Assembly (NCBI RefSeq): GCF_015832195.1
Contig: NC_052017.1
Span: 80,539,801 to 80,603,800, forward strand
DNA from: Motacilla alba alba
Lineage: Eukaryota > Chordata > Aves > Passeriformes > Motacillidae
Direction of reading: 5' to 3'
Length of the DNA: 64,000 bases
This document shows positions 38,452-50,815 of this stretch, piece after piece. The notes beneath the pieces were generated by a model. The model made no database searches and was not told the DNA's origin. It saw nothing but the letters and a program-made list of their open reading frames with translations. Within the stretch, counting starts at the first letter, position 1, and each line of letters begins with the position of its first letter. The translations under genes were made by a program, and so were the position numbers.

Positions 38452-40394
38452 ATCAGCTGAACTGCCTAGAAAGCCTGAGTGATTGGAAACTTAATGGGTA
38501 ACTTATGTACTATCTCTGTTCAATATTAGAAGATGGTCTTTTCAGTAAAAACAGAGAAACACACTTCACTAAAGAGACTTTCACAATTATTTGAAAATTG
38601 ATGGTGTAAAACCTACTGAGGATATGCAGAACAGGAAACATCTGGTTCTGTCCTTCTGACACATTTTGTGAAGTCTGCCAACATCATTTATACATAATTA
38701 TACTAGTTTTAGCAGGACTACTGCCTCTGCAACTCTAATGAGAGCAAATATATTGCAATGTTGGCAGATGTTTGTGGTTTTCTAAACTTTCTTGAGCTAC
38801 AATGCTTGTGCAAGATCCTATCTTAGGAATTTATTTGCTAGGTTGCATCATTCAATTTCTGTGTGATACAATATAAGTACTAATTTTGTTATCATTATTT
38901 TTCTTAGGACACCCAAGCCCAGATCAGACACTCACTACATAACAGAGCCTATTGTCCATCTAAAATAAAGGGTGAAAAACTGAAGACAAACCGATGTTCC
39001 AGGAGATTAGGGGGCAATGTCAATTAAATGTCCTTGTCTTTGACACAATAACAGATTAATAATTATCAGGGTTTTTTTTTTGGAGGGAGAATTATTAGGC
39101 ACTACAGCAAAGATGTGTGCATGAAGGGACCAGGGAAGTGAAAAGTCTAAAGTTATGTATATTTATGGGTAGCTCCATATAGGCTTTTTGATCAAATAAG
39201 CAGATGGGGCAAAAGGTGGACTAATTAAAGCTTGAACCTCATTCCTGGATAATAAATGAAAAATTATTCGCAGAATGAAAATAGCTGTCGATTTGTTTAA
39301 AATCTATTTTTTTTTTTGTTTGTTGTGATGGCAACTGTCGACCTTGCAAAGAGGTCATTTGCATGAGCAAATCAAACTGGTGGGTTTTGAAGACAGTCTT
39401 GGCAGCAGTGTACAAATAGATGTGCCCTAGACAAAAATGCCTTTTCTGGGGCCAAGGTGTTATACTAAGTAAGCTATAAATTAACTATGACCTTAATGAG
39501 AACTTTAACAGCATGAGTGGATGAAAAAGGCCAAGTTTTAGAGATGGTTCTGTGGGCATAGCAGAGTCTAAATTAAACCCGGCATCCAAGTTATGGGTGT
39601 TTTTAGCATGATAGGAAGAGTACTTTCAGAATCTGAAGAAGAGGCAGGGAAGAGATAGCTTGAAGAAGAGAGACAGCACTCTGTTTTATCTGTACTGAAC
39701 TTGAGATGACAGCCAAGGGGATATCAGCAAGGTGTGCCTTCATCTTACCCCATGAAGGTAATATTTTGGGGAAGAGAAGTCTGGAATGAAGCAGTATCTG
39801 AGATATTCAGGTTAAGATGATAATGGAGTTTGTAGGTGAGATGAAACCAGGAGGGAATTAGAAAGAAAGGGATAAGAACTATTGGAAGTGCAGAAAATGT
39901 GACCTATGAGGAAATGATGAAGGAATAAAGATGTTTTTTCCTTAAAAAGAAAAAAACAAGTTTTGTTACTGTCGACATAAGCATTAAGGGTAACTGGAAA
40001 ATGGAGAAAATAAACTGCTCTCCATCACAACTGGGAAAAGAAGTATCAGTTTAATGTCAAGGAGCACAAAAAACATTTGCAATAATATGGGTAGAAATCC
40101 ATGAAGACTGTGATGTCTTCCTTGGCTGGATGCTTTTAGAAACAGAGGGATACCTGCCAAGAAAAGCAGGTACCAAAGCTAGCTACAGCTGAATTTACTA
40201 AGGTAAGATGGGTCTAATGGTTTCTTGCAGTCTCTTCCAAGTTTGACAGAATTGAAGGTCCATGTAAAGTCTAAAATTGGGACACCTTTCACGTATGCTT
40301 CACCCTTTGAAATATTTATATGCATCTAGTATTATATGTGTGGGTTTCCCTGATATTTAGGACTTTTCCCCATCCAATGTGATTTGAAAGGCTA
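38452..40394. other. Gene-free region with a possible conserved noncoding block
   Basis: No open reading frame of note. Positions 39220-39540 have a motif-rich, non-repetitive look. They include CTAATTAAAG (homeodomain-type), ATTTGCAT (octamer, POU-type), GATGGCAACTG (RFX-like) and ATGACCTTAATG (nuclear-receptor half-site). A conserved enhancer is possible but cannot be judged from one genome. Confidence 0.4.
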
Positions 40395-40915
40395 TGTGGT
40401 GGGAATAGAGTATTAGAAATGTGTAAAAAGCAGTTTTACCCCCTAAGAGTTGCAGCCAGGCCAGTTATCCAAGATCAGAAACAGGCTTGACCCACAGCTG
40501 TAACCAATAATGAAGAACAGTCCTATAAGACAGGGAGAACTGGGACCTAGAGTCAGTTGCTGTCTGGGCTTTGAAGAAGAAGGAGCAGTGTGGAGAAGAA
40601 CTACCCATGAGAAATCACTGAGAAGGTATGGGACTCTTACAGTAAGATAACAACACTTTTACATTGAGAACACAACAAGGCTAGGCGATACTTATGAACT
40701 TCTGTAGTCATTAACCAGTAAATTTTATTTTTGCCACCCACAGCAGAAGGTCAGAGGCTTGGTGGACACCTGGCAATGTGGGGGCTCAGGACACGTCTGG
40801 CTCTGCCTTGGTGGGAGCTGGTTTTAGCTGTGGTAAAAATTGCCTGGTGGACACTTGCCTGATGCTTGCCTACCTTGGCTTCACTTTGGGAATGCCCGGG
40901 CTGGGGGTGTAGTCA
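40395..40915 (+). mobile_element. Probable LTR (to about 40742) with possible leader sequence
   Basis: The start TGTGGTGGGAATAG and the phrase TTTTGCCACCCACA ending at 40742 are approximate inverted repeats, as expected for LTR ends. Between them lie CCAAT (40504-40508), TATAAG (40524-40529) and an AGTAAA poly(A)-type signal (40717-40722) in correct order. The GC-richer segment 40743-40915 (GGTGGACACCTGGCAATGTG onward) could be U5, if the LTR really ends near 40915, or retroviral leader. No gag-like ORF follows. I found no flanking duplication for either ending. A host exon or promoter is the alternative, but the CCAAT-TATA-poly(A) order within 220 bp favours an LTR. Confidence 0.6.
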
Positions 40916-40950
40916 CTTATATTTTCCTGTATATTTTCTGATTTTTATTA

Positions 40951-40979
40951 TCCTCCTCCTCATCATCATCATCATCATT
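40951..40979. repeat. CCT/CAT trinucleotide microsatellite
   Basis: TCCTCCTCCT runs directly into repeated CAT units, a compound trinucleotide tract of 29 bp. Confidence 0.9.
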
Positions 40980-42699
40980 GTTACTACTATAAATTTTAGT
41001 CATATTTTTACTAGATGATTTAGATTACAGTTAGGCTCATTGTAAATGGCTAGTTGCGTGTATGTGGTATATTGCCTCTCGCCTGTAAGCATTATATTTT
41101 CATATAGGAGTCTGATGCCTTCCTCTGATTGAGAATTCATCAATTTATTCAATGTATTATTGTTTTAATTGTGATTAGATACTTGATGGATAAGGTTGAC
41201 AATTTTAGTGTCATATTTCTAAGATAGGATATAAAAATTCTTTGAACATAGAAGAACTGGGACCTGGATATGTGTGGGTATTTTCTGTGGCACTCCTATT
41301 TATTTATAAAAAAAAATTTAATCCTAAAATAGTGGTTTTAGAAGCCTGTTACATCATGACTGATATATAAATTGTTGGAGCCTTTACAGTATGAAGAACC
41401 ACAACTCTTCTACAGAGGCCACAATTAATTAAACTGATAAAAGGGAAGAACTTTTCTTAAAAGCCCAGTCTTGTTCTCTGGCTACTTGTTAAAAATATGA
41501 TTTGACTCTCAAGTAACTACCTGTAGAGATTTTTTTCTTAAATCTCTGAATAATGAGGAAGGAAATGCAGACAGCTGTGAACCCAATGTGCCTACTGGAA
41601 ATGATGACCCAGTCACACTTTCATACTCATTAACTGAAGCCCTGAAAATGGAATTATCAGAAGATAATCCAGTGCCTTGAAGAAATATTAATCCTTTTTT
41701 TTCCCCGTTTGTTTTCATCAATATATTTTCCTTCTAATTTTTACAACTTTTTATGCTTTTTCTTTTGTTTGTAAAGATTTATGCCAAATTTTTTCAACGT
41801 GTTCAAAAGCCGGAGAGGTTTATTACACAAAGAATTTAATTAAGCTTTTCCAGAAAAACAGTTATTTCTTCATCCACTATTTTTTCATCATGACCTCTTC
41901 AATTAGTTTTCTTTATTTACCTTAGATAGTACAGAGGGGACTTTGGAAATTGTATTTTCATATAAATTAACTTACTCATATTTGCTTCGTTAAAATGAAG
42001 AAAAAACTGGGGAAGTGCCAACCTATTATCTATGAAGTAAGGGTGTCTGAAATTTTAATATTTAGCAGACATTGACCAAAAGCATTATATTATGTATTCC
42101 TTACTTGTTTTAAATTGTGGCCAGTTAGAGCTGTAACCAGAAGCTGAAATGAGCTGCAAGCTGTGAGCAGGTCTGGCACTGTGCATTCACACTTGATTGT
42201 TTTCACTGCTACAGTTCTGTCATTGTACTACTTTCAGATCCTCAATAACCTCAGCAGAGCTCTAGAAATAACCAGGCTCACTGACTGACCATTGTTGAAA
42301 ACACTTGAATGCTAGTTGTACTTCTGGCTTGTATTTCTTTGTCAAAGCATCAAGCTCAAAAAGGTCTTGTCACTATTCGTCATCAGATCTTAACCTTAAG
42401 GCTCAAAATGGTCACTTCAAACTGAATTGGCAATGGTCTCTTCCATTCTGATGCTGCTGATCAAAGAAATAATCCAAGTTGTAGAAAATTGTTTGGAAAC
42501 CAAAACTCTTCTGTGTAAAGGTGGTAATCCGGACAAGTTTTGTAGGTTTTTCCCAACTCCCCCAAAGATCAGTGGAATGTTGTTTTCATTTGTAGGCATA
42601 GTGTTTTGTTACTATTGTAACAACATTGTAATACTAATGTTAGCTTTTGTCTTTAATAAAATCTGATGAAAATTGATCTGTTATTTTTCATGTACAGCA
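40980..42699. other. Gene-free spacer
   Basis: AT-rich with no exon or promoter signals that stand out. Overlapping open stretches of 60-79 codons on opposite strands at 42417-42666 are not gene-like. Confidence 0.55.
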
Positions 42700-43550
42700 A
42701 GAGGTACTTAAGAACATGCAGATGATGTAGAGTTCTTTTGGGTAACAAAGATGAAGAGCAACTACAAATTCTGCAGAAAGACCTCAAAATGTGGAGTGAA
42801 TGGATGATAAGAGAGAAGGTGAAATTCCATGTGTGCAACCATAATGGGACACACAGAAAATAAAGCAATCCTAACTTCTCAAGTGATGGATTCTAAACTT
42901 GCTGTTGTTACTCAGAAGCAAGATACCGCAATTGCAATAACTACTTTTTTGAAAACAGGAGCTCAACCCTCTGTGGTGGTCAAAATATAGGTACTGAATG
43001 TTAAGAGTTAGTAGAAAAGGATGGAGAGAAACCAAGACAGCCTCTTACTGCCTCTCTCTGAGGTTTAATATTATGCAATTCCATAGCATGCCTAAGCCTA
43101 AAAGGCTGCTTACACTCTTGATTCCTCCTATTTCAGGACAGACAGAAAATTGAGATTCAGAGAACTGGATGTGGTCTGCAGAGGACAAATAGGTAATGAT
43201 TAATCACCTTGCCTTATGATAAAATGATGAGGGAAACGAGGTGGGTAGCTGTTCAAAACAAAAGGGAGTGCACTTTTTCAAAGCACACCTCAGCGGGGGC
43301 ATTCCTCAGCCTAAGAGGCTGTAGGTCCATCAGTGATAGAAGAAATTTTGGAAACATAAGTCTATGAAGGACTGTATAAATGTACTGAGATCCTGCATTA
43401 CTGGATGTCTGTAACCCATTAATCTCTGATGGGCAGCTGTATGCTTGCCTTGCTGAATTCCTTCTTAAGAATCTCATATGGGTGACCATATGGGACAGGT
43501 TAATTAGGCTAGATGGACCATTGCCCTATTCCATCTCCTACACTTAAGAA
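42700..43550 (+). mobile_element. Old CR1 LINE, 3' part of the reverse-transcriptase ORF plus 3' end
   Basis: About 850 bp aligns in order with the 3' third of CR1. Near 42717, GCAGATGATGTAG encodes a decayed (H)ADD in place of the catalytic F/YADD. One frame then reads LQILQKDLKMWSEWM, matching the LQ.DL..L..W motif of CR1/Jockey-type reverse transcriptases. Further on, GTGATGGATTCTAAACTTGC followed by TGTTGTTACTCAG matches the next conserved block. The 3' end, GGCTAGATGGACCATTGCCC near 43508-43527, resembles 'GGATGGACCATTGGTCTGA' of older amniote CR1 subfamilies. Frameshifts and stops break the ORF, so it is a fossil. The right-hand ~300 bp is the least certain. The divergence and the 3' end suggest an ancient subfamily. 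Confidence 0.8.
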
Positions 43551-46500
43551 TTTGAGTGCTCTGGGTGGAGGGATTATCTGAATATTGTTTGGCAAAGGGT
43601 GGGTGGATTTCAGGCATAGTACTGAGGAAACATTTTATTATGTGGTTGACACAATGAAAGACAACATAATTTTGCTTTTTCCTTTTTTCCTTACCCTTCA
43701 TTTTGTTTTTATCTTTCCGCTTTTCCTCATCTGCTTGCTTTTCATCTCTGCTTCTCTTTAAATTATTTTTCCTTTGTACCAAACAATCCTCCAGCCCTAA
43801 AGAAAAACAGGGCTAAAAAAAGTAAGCACCCACACTGGTGAATAAACTCTGTGAAGCATTTCCAGCTTTCTTTCTTTGTTCTTGGCTCTCTACTGTGGAG
43901 CTGAGCTCAGAGTTTTTGTTCACCCAGCTATCAGACAGAATCAGGAGATGCCATGGGGCGAGATTTGAAGGGAGTTATGATTCTTGTTTAATGTTGTTCT
44001 CTCTTATTACTATCTAGTGAAGAACTTGCAGTTTGTTGTATGCTTGTTCATCAGCTGTTCAGAGATCAGGTTAAAAAGTGGTTCCAGGGCAACCGCACTG
44101 TCGGAGCTCCCTGGTCCAGCATTGGTGGGATGCTGGTGGAGTCAGCCTTGTTTGTGCTGGCTCTGTTGTGCTTTCACTGTGTTTTCAGTGTTAAGATAGC
44201 AATAACAAACATTTGGAGGGATAAAAGTTTTTCTGTTTCGATCCAGACAGTGGTGCAAGCCTCTTGGTTTTTTCCAAGATGAAGCTTTTCCAATCAGGTC
44301 ACCTTGAATTGAACTAACATAAACAAGTGGGATATTGATGAAATTTTGGAAGTGCTGTACTGCTTTCTTCAGGTGGGTGGAATTGAAGTTGTCCCATAAC
44401 AAGCTCCACTGAAAATTCAGTATTTCTTGTTATGCTCTTACTAATCTTTTTACCAAGTGCTTTAAGTGATATATATGCAGCACAACATTGATTATTCTAA
44501 AATAATCAAAAGTTCTTTGGTAAAACACAGGCAATGTGTTTGAAATGAGATATGAGGTGTTAATTTGGCCTCTACTCCTCTGCCTTGGCATTAGAATAGC
44601 AATTCATTGGCAAGTTAAAACATTCCCTTTTAGCTCTTGATGACCCAAACTAGTTTGAGCCCCCAAACTGTCAGTCTTTCTTAATTTACCCTTTCTTCCT
44701 TGAGGCCATTGCTACTGGTTTTATAACAAGCAGGGTCTGGTATCATCAAACCCAGCTGTACACATGCTGAGTGATTGCTGTGACATAACAAATTGCATTT
44801 CCACAGGCTTTAGTAAAATGCATTTTCATTTATAATGTTACCAGAAAAAAAAAAACAAACTCAAAACAATCAGCATGACTTGTTCTTCAGTACTTCAGTT
44901 ACAAAGAAGGGAGTTAAAAAGACTAAATACCAAGGAAAGATGTATGTTTGTTAGGTAATTAATTTCAGAGAAACCAAATATATTCTTAAATATATTTTAA
45001 TCAGACATAGTTAGGCATTCCATTCCTCAGTCTTGGCAGTGTTAAGGGATTCTCAGATCTTTATATCTGATTATAGTAGCTGAACATCTTTGGCTTTTTT
45101 TCCCCATCAGATTTGTAGAGTTTATCTGTAGCAGCTTCCACAGAAAATCACAGTGTGTAACTTTCTATCAAACAGAAGGTCTGTCTTTTTTTTTTTTTTT
45201 TTTTTTTTGCTATAACATTAATGCTGTTGGTAGATCCAAATGAAACCAGAGTCCTGCTGTGCTAACCACTGAGTAAATATACAGAGTTATAAACTCATCT
45301 GTGGTTTCCTCAGGTATGGTATTTGTAGATGACAACACATTATCAGCAGTAACCAGTGTTGTTGTGCTCTTAAATAGACGAAAACCCCCTGTACTCCTGA
45401 TGTTGAACAGTTAGGCAACATAGGATATATGTTAGTTATCTATAGTTTTGGATGAGTGATCTGAATTTGAGAACTGAAAGGAAAACTGCAGTATAAAATG
45501 AAAAGACTCAATTTTGGTTTTCTTTCATGATCTCAACTAACAAATCCAAGGAGTATTTTGACACACTCTTAAGTTCTTTCCTGCTGATTTTTCAGTTGTA
45601 TTTGGTATACAGAATATGCATTTAAATTTTGTTTTGTGTGGTTCTTCATAGAGAGTTTGAAACAGAACATAATTGATCTGGGTTTAAAGGATACTTTTCA
45701 TGCTGTGTCACTTTTAAGACCTGTAGTGTACTGCAAGATGCCACTAAATACAGCAGGAACTTTGAGCTTTATTTATTTATACTATCTATTAGTTTTCCTC
45801 TAATTGCAAATCCCACTGGTATGCAAGAAAGTTGCAGGCACTTCATTTCCTTAAAAGGGTCTTGGTTGTATCAGCCCAGAAATGTTACAACCCATTCTTG
45901 CTCCCACTTAAGTCAGAAAAAAAATAAAATCTTTCCCAAGTATTTGCTGTTGAACAAAACTCCTAAATGCTTACAGGTGTTCATCCTACATCTAATGAAG
46001 AACAATCCTGTTAAGCTGGGAGGCTTTGCCTGACAATCTGCTGTAAGGCACATCTAGGGCATTCCTGATGGCAGCTCCATGTCTGCTGACCCTGGGAACA
46101 TCAACCATTAAATGTTGAGTAGTGGTGTTTGGAAACCAATTTCCTCAAACATTGTGAAATAAAATTTTAAAACAGCAGCATTTTGTCCATTCACATAGCT
46201 TTTGATCACAGCAGCAGAAAGAAAGCGTTTATGACCATAGAGAATTTTTCCAGTTCATGCAATTTTCTCCTCAAATAATAGAACATCTCTCCAATTCTCT
46301 CTAAAACAAAAGAAGTAAAAATGTGAGTGGTCTAGAAAACTTCAGGCAAAACCTGAGGTTCTTTACTGAACAAGTAAAAAGGCAATAAAATCAATTATAC
46401 CGTATGTCTAGGGGAGCTGATCTGTGCTTATTTTCTCCAAAGATGCCAGGGGATGTGGTGGAAGCAGCATGATCAGAAGGGATGGAGGAACATAGTTCAC

Positions 46501-48076
46501 ACCTCTTCCAGGGTATGGAAAGCAGGGAGAGCTGAGGGTGTCACCATTCAGACATAGGAGACAGCCTAGGGAAAACAGTCTTCACTTACCTTTCCACAGA
46601 ACTTCTTGCTTCCATGTGCAGCTGCTGTGACACTGCATTTGCTTTTGTCTCATGGAGAAATTACTATGCAAAACTCTCCCAGAAGCTGATGCTAATGAAT
46701 ATGTGTCAGATTGATTTTTTTTTTTAATGTAATTATATGATTTATCATGCTATAATCAGAAACTCCCAGTTGTCTACCATGTTGAGTGACTGCTTGCTAT
46801 TGTCCCATGCATACACCCTTTGGAATGAACGTGTCTCTTCCTTTGTGCTAGTTATCCATTTTTACTCAAAATTAACAGCTTTGGGTAGACTTTCTCTCAG
46901 AAAAGTCCTTAACTTGTGAATTAGTTTTTATCTTCTCATCCAAGTTGCTGTATCTTTGGGACATAATAAATAGCCTATTTTTGTGAAAAATCAAGGATAT
47001 TGGCAGGCATGGAGGCTTTGGGTTGCAGTTGGATGACTCTTACTTTTTTCTTGGGATAATTCAAGTACTTTTTTCAGTTTTTCCACTGAGTTCTATTATC
47101 AATGCCTTCATTTTGATAGTACAAGGAAGTGGTTATTACAAAAAAGAAGACAGCGTTACACATGTAGCTCCTGTGTATTTCTTCCTCTACTCACTCTTGT
47201 CTTTTTAATTATAACCTCTATCCCCTGCTGACAAACCCAATTGAAACCTGACATTTTAATGCAAATTATTTAATTAACAGTTCTATCATGCTACAACTAT
47301 TTTTAAAATTTTAGCCTTTGAATTCTTGGTAAACATATGGCTGATGGAAGAAAAATGGTGAACGGCCTTACTTTGTTTACACAGCAGCATCAGTGGACAC
47401 ACCAATCCCCCAGCCCTCAGCTTCTGTTCTGGACTGAGAATGTCCGCTAGAGACAAGAAGCACTGCAAAGTGTGTAGACATTAGCCCTTGGTCTCCTTTT
47501 GTTATCTTCTGGTACTATTTAAAGTGTGACAGTGGACTTAGAAGGCTAACATGGGTTTTGGTCTCCTTCCTGTCAACTTGTGTCTTTAATGAACCCCCAA
47601 GAATGAATAAGTAGTAAAACCACTTAGTAACTGAATTGGAGCTTGGCATACCTGCAAAAAATAGCGTTTTTTTTCACTTCAATAGCATGTTTGCACATCC
47701 CTCCTCTTGCTTGAGTGTTCTGCAATGAGGCTTATTTATGAAATTTCAGGTTTCACAAGTCAAATTCTGGCTTCCAAGAGCAGAATCAGGCTAGGTGTCC
47801 CCTCCTGAAACAAAACCTCTGACAAGTTTTCAGTGTTCCAATCAAATAATTATTATGCAATATTTTTAACAAAGCAGTTTTTATTATGCAAAATACTTTT
47901 TTTCTTTATATTTTGAACATGATAATTCTGATTTAAATAATTTCAATAACTACAATGTTTTCAGGCTATGGAGAGGAATAAGAGTGATACATATTTAATA
48001 ACTGAACTTATACTATACAGAATACTAATTATTGTCGAGGGCAATGAGTCAAGCACTCAAATGTTAGGTAGTAATA
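43551..48076. other. Gene-free region
   Basis: No supported exon. It contains a 23-nt poly(T) tract (45186-45208). The stretch 47840-47960 is AT-rich and dense in TAATTATT/ATGCAAAT-like words, which may reflect composition or a conserved element. Open stretches of up to 92 codons have low-complexity or stop-poor composition only. Confidence 0.55.
45186..45208. repeat. Poly(T) tract, 23 nt
   Basis: An uninterrupted T run. I saw no recognisable retroposon in the adjacent sequence. Confidence 0.85.
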
Positions 48077-49119
48077 GTTAGTGATTTGACTCTAGTTGGA
48101 TACTGGATAAGCACCAAAGCCACTCTGCCACTCCCCTTGGGTGGGCAGGTGAGAAAAAATATAATGAAGGGCTCATGGGTTGAGATAAGGTTAGGGAGAG
48201 ATCACTTAATCATTGGTATCACAGGCAAAACACAGGTGACACAGCTTTGGGAAATTACCTGAACTCATTATTTATTACTTACTGTTGCCAAGTAAAATAA
48301 GAGTAGGGTAACAAGAAGTACAATAAACCCTAAAAGCACCTTCTACCCCCCATTCCTTCCTTCCTGGGCTTAACTTTATTACTGGTTTTATACTGCAGTC
48401 CCAGCAGTGCAGGAAGATGGGAAAAGTCCTCCATGGTCTTGTCAAACATGAGTCCATCCCACAGGCTGCAGTTCTTCACAAACTGCTCCAGTGTGAACCC
48501 CTTTCATGCAATGCAGCCCTGCAGGAACAGGCTGCTCCAGTGTGACCCCTGTGGGGTCACACGTCCTGTCAAAAACCTGCTCCAGTGTTGGCCTCTTTCT
48601 CTATGGGCCCACAGGTCCTGCCAAAAACCTGCTCCAGCATGGGCTTCTCATGGGGTCACAGCCTCCTTTGGACATCCCCTTGCTCTGAAATGGGGCCCTC
48701 CAGCGCCTGCCAGAGGATCTCTGCTCTGCTGTGAACCTCTGTGGGCTGCAGGTGGATCTCTACTCCCCCTCGACCTCCACTGGCTGCAGGGGAATCTCAG
48801 CTCCAGCACCTGGAGCACCTCCTCCCTCTCTTTCCTCACCCTCCTTGGTGTCTGCAGGGCTCTTGCTCTCAAGTATTCTCACTCCTCTCTTCTCTGGCCA
48901 CAATTACTTTTGTACAATAACTTTTTTTCTTTCTTTAATATTACATCCCAGAGGTGCTATCACCATCACTGCTGGGCTCAGCCCTGGCCAGCAGTGTGTC
49001 TGTCTTAGAGCCAGCTGGCATTGGCTCTGTTGGATACAAGGGAAACTTCTGGTAGTTTCTTAGAGAAGCCACACCTGTAGCCCCTCCACTACCAGAATCT
49101 TGCCCTTGCCATGAAAACA
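48077..49119 (-). mobile_element. Solo LTR of an avian ERVL-type element, minus orientation
   Basis: A long (about 1.04 kb) LTR that resembles a widespread bird family. The sense strand starts at 49119 as TGTTTTCATGGCAAGG. It passes through a GTGGCTTCTCTAAGAAACTA block and then TGATGGTGATAGCACCTCTG. A tract follows in which CTCCAG...GGG(T) phrases recur several times, visible on the plus strand as repeated CTGCTCCAGTGTG and CCTGCTCCAG between 48485 and 48640. The left edge retains CACCAAAGCCACTCTGCCAC, GGGCTCATGGGTTGAGATAA and GGGAGAGATCAC in family order. A small duplication, GCAAGGGCAAG in the sense direction, lies near the 5' end. No 5-bp flanking duplication was found, and the ends are diverged. 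The 191-codon plus-strand open stretch at 48433-49008 and its shadows are produced by the LTR's repeat structure. Confidence 0.88.
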
Positions 49120-49255
49120 CAATACAACTGAAATTAGTATCACCAAGTGATCCTATTTCCATTTTCCTGCAGTGCTACTACTTCCAATTTTTGTTCATTA
49201 TGGAATACAACCTTGCTTATACCCTGAACTGACAATGTCACAATGCAGGCTGGTA

Positions 49256-49256
49256 A

Positions 49257-49287
<31 letters not shown>

Positions 49288-49298
49288 TATATATATAT
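49256..49298. repeat. TA/CA/TA compound microsatellite
   Basis: AT units, then CA units, then AT units again. The AT blocks on either side are mutually complementary. Confidence 0.95.
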
Positions 49299-50749
49299 GA
49301 AAAAAACAACTCATAGCATAAAATAGCTGCACACTTTTATATGGTCTGCCTGCAATAAATGGATGGCTTTACTTTGCTGGCAAAGCTCTCAGCTGTTTGG
49401 GAAATGTTTGGGGATCACTATGGGACAGCAAAAAATGAAGGCTTAAAATTTGACAGCAGAGCGTTCAGCTCAACAGATTCTTAGCAGATTTTTGGTATTG
49501 CTTATAGGCAACTTTTGAAACACATCAACAGAAATGACACTTGCTAAATTCTCAAGTGATACCAAGATGCACAAAAAACTTTGTAAAACAGAGGGCTGGA
49601 TTCCTTTCAAGTCGAGAAAGACATAGGTACCTCCTTATACTCTCATTGCTCTAGTCTGGCCTGAGTTCAACTAGCAACAAAACAGAAGACCAGACAGTGA
49701 GGAGGAGGGTGCTTTAGTGTCTGAGTAAAATCATCTAAGTAACTGAATTCAGTCGGGTTTGCAGTGTGTGCGTTGGTGTGTGTGTGTTGGTTACTTGTTT
49801 CTATTTCTCAGTAACAAACACTCACTAGTTTTAAATTTATTTTCTCTTTTGTCTTTGCCTACTACTGCTTCTATAGCCACTTTCAAGTTGTTAAGCATTT
49901 TCCTCTATAACAATTCCAGATTACAAAGACTGGATTTAAACAACACCATCTAGTTCTTTCCTAACAGGCGACTGAATACAGTGTAGGAGCAACTGAGGAA
50001 AATATCACTTGAACTGGACTTGTAACTTTTATTGCTGCTATCAAATGATCTGACAGGAAGTACATGGCTGGAAAAATGCTTACAATATGTCACCCAGCTT
50101 GTTAAGATGCTGATTCTCTTCCCCCCTACAAAACCCCCCTTGACAAGTACATCCACCTTACTGTGTTCACTGTCATTCTTAGAGAGTGAAAAGGCAGAGA
50201 GCAAATGAAATCTCGGTCACATAAATATGCTGTCTGTGCCTAACTAAAGGGGTAAACGAACTCTGATTAAAGACAGTCACACTCTTTATAAGAAAACCCA
50301 TTACTGATGACTATTTTTTTTGTTAATGTCTATTTAATTTACGTGCATTTTTTAGTGGATTTAAGATATGCTCAAAGCAAAACAAAAAGATTCATACAGG
50401 GGTTTGCACTAATTCAGATAAATCACTTTTTAAAAAGTGACTTAGATGTTGGCCTACTTCGAGAATTTACTATTAAATTAAATAGCACAGACAATTCCAC
50501 CACCACTTGGTAAGCTTCTAATAGGGCTTCTAGTGCTAGATCAGTGCCACAGAAATGTTGTCTGAGTTATGAGGACTTCACAGCTGGTTAAAATTCCTTT
50601 TAGAAATGGTGAGGGTCTAATTCTATGACAGCAAGAGTTACACCGAGTATCCTCTCTATCCACTCATCCCCAAAAAAGCCAGCACGAAACTGAAGTCTAG
50701 ATGAGCTCTGTGTCCTGAGTTTTAGACTTCTTGTCAGTGACAAAGTCTC

Positions 50750-50815
50750 ATATATATATATATATGTATACACACACATGTGTGTTTTTGTATGTGGTGT
50801 GTTTGTGTGTGTGTG
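50750..50815. repeat. TA/CA/TG compound microsatellite
   Basis: TA units are followed by TACACACACATGTGTGT, a self-complementary segment, and then by an imperfect TG tract. Alternating purine-pyrimidine tracts like this can extrude cruciforms or adopt Z-DNA. Confidence 0.92.

Noticed and set aside
37788..38482. Several 77-89 codon open stretches
   Set aside because: They fall in or overlap the solo LTR at 37828-38445 on both strands and show no retroviral protein motif.
48433..49008. 191-codon plus-strand open stretch
   Set aside because: It lies wholly inside, and antisense to, an ERVL-type LTR, and its repeats are those of the LTR. It is not a host gene.
49256..49298. TA/CA repeat as a regulatory hairpin
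   Set aside because: An ordinary compound microsatellite. Nothing beyond composition suggests a function.
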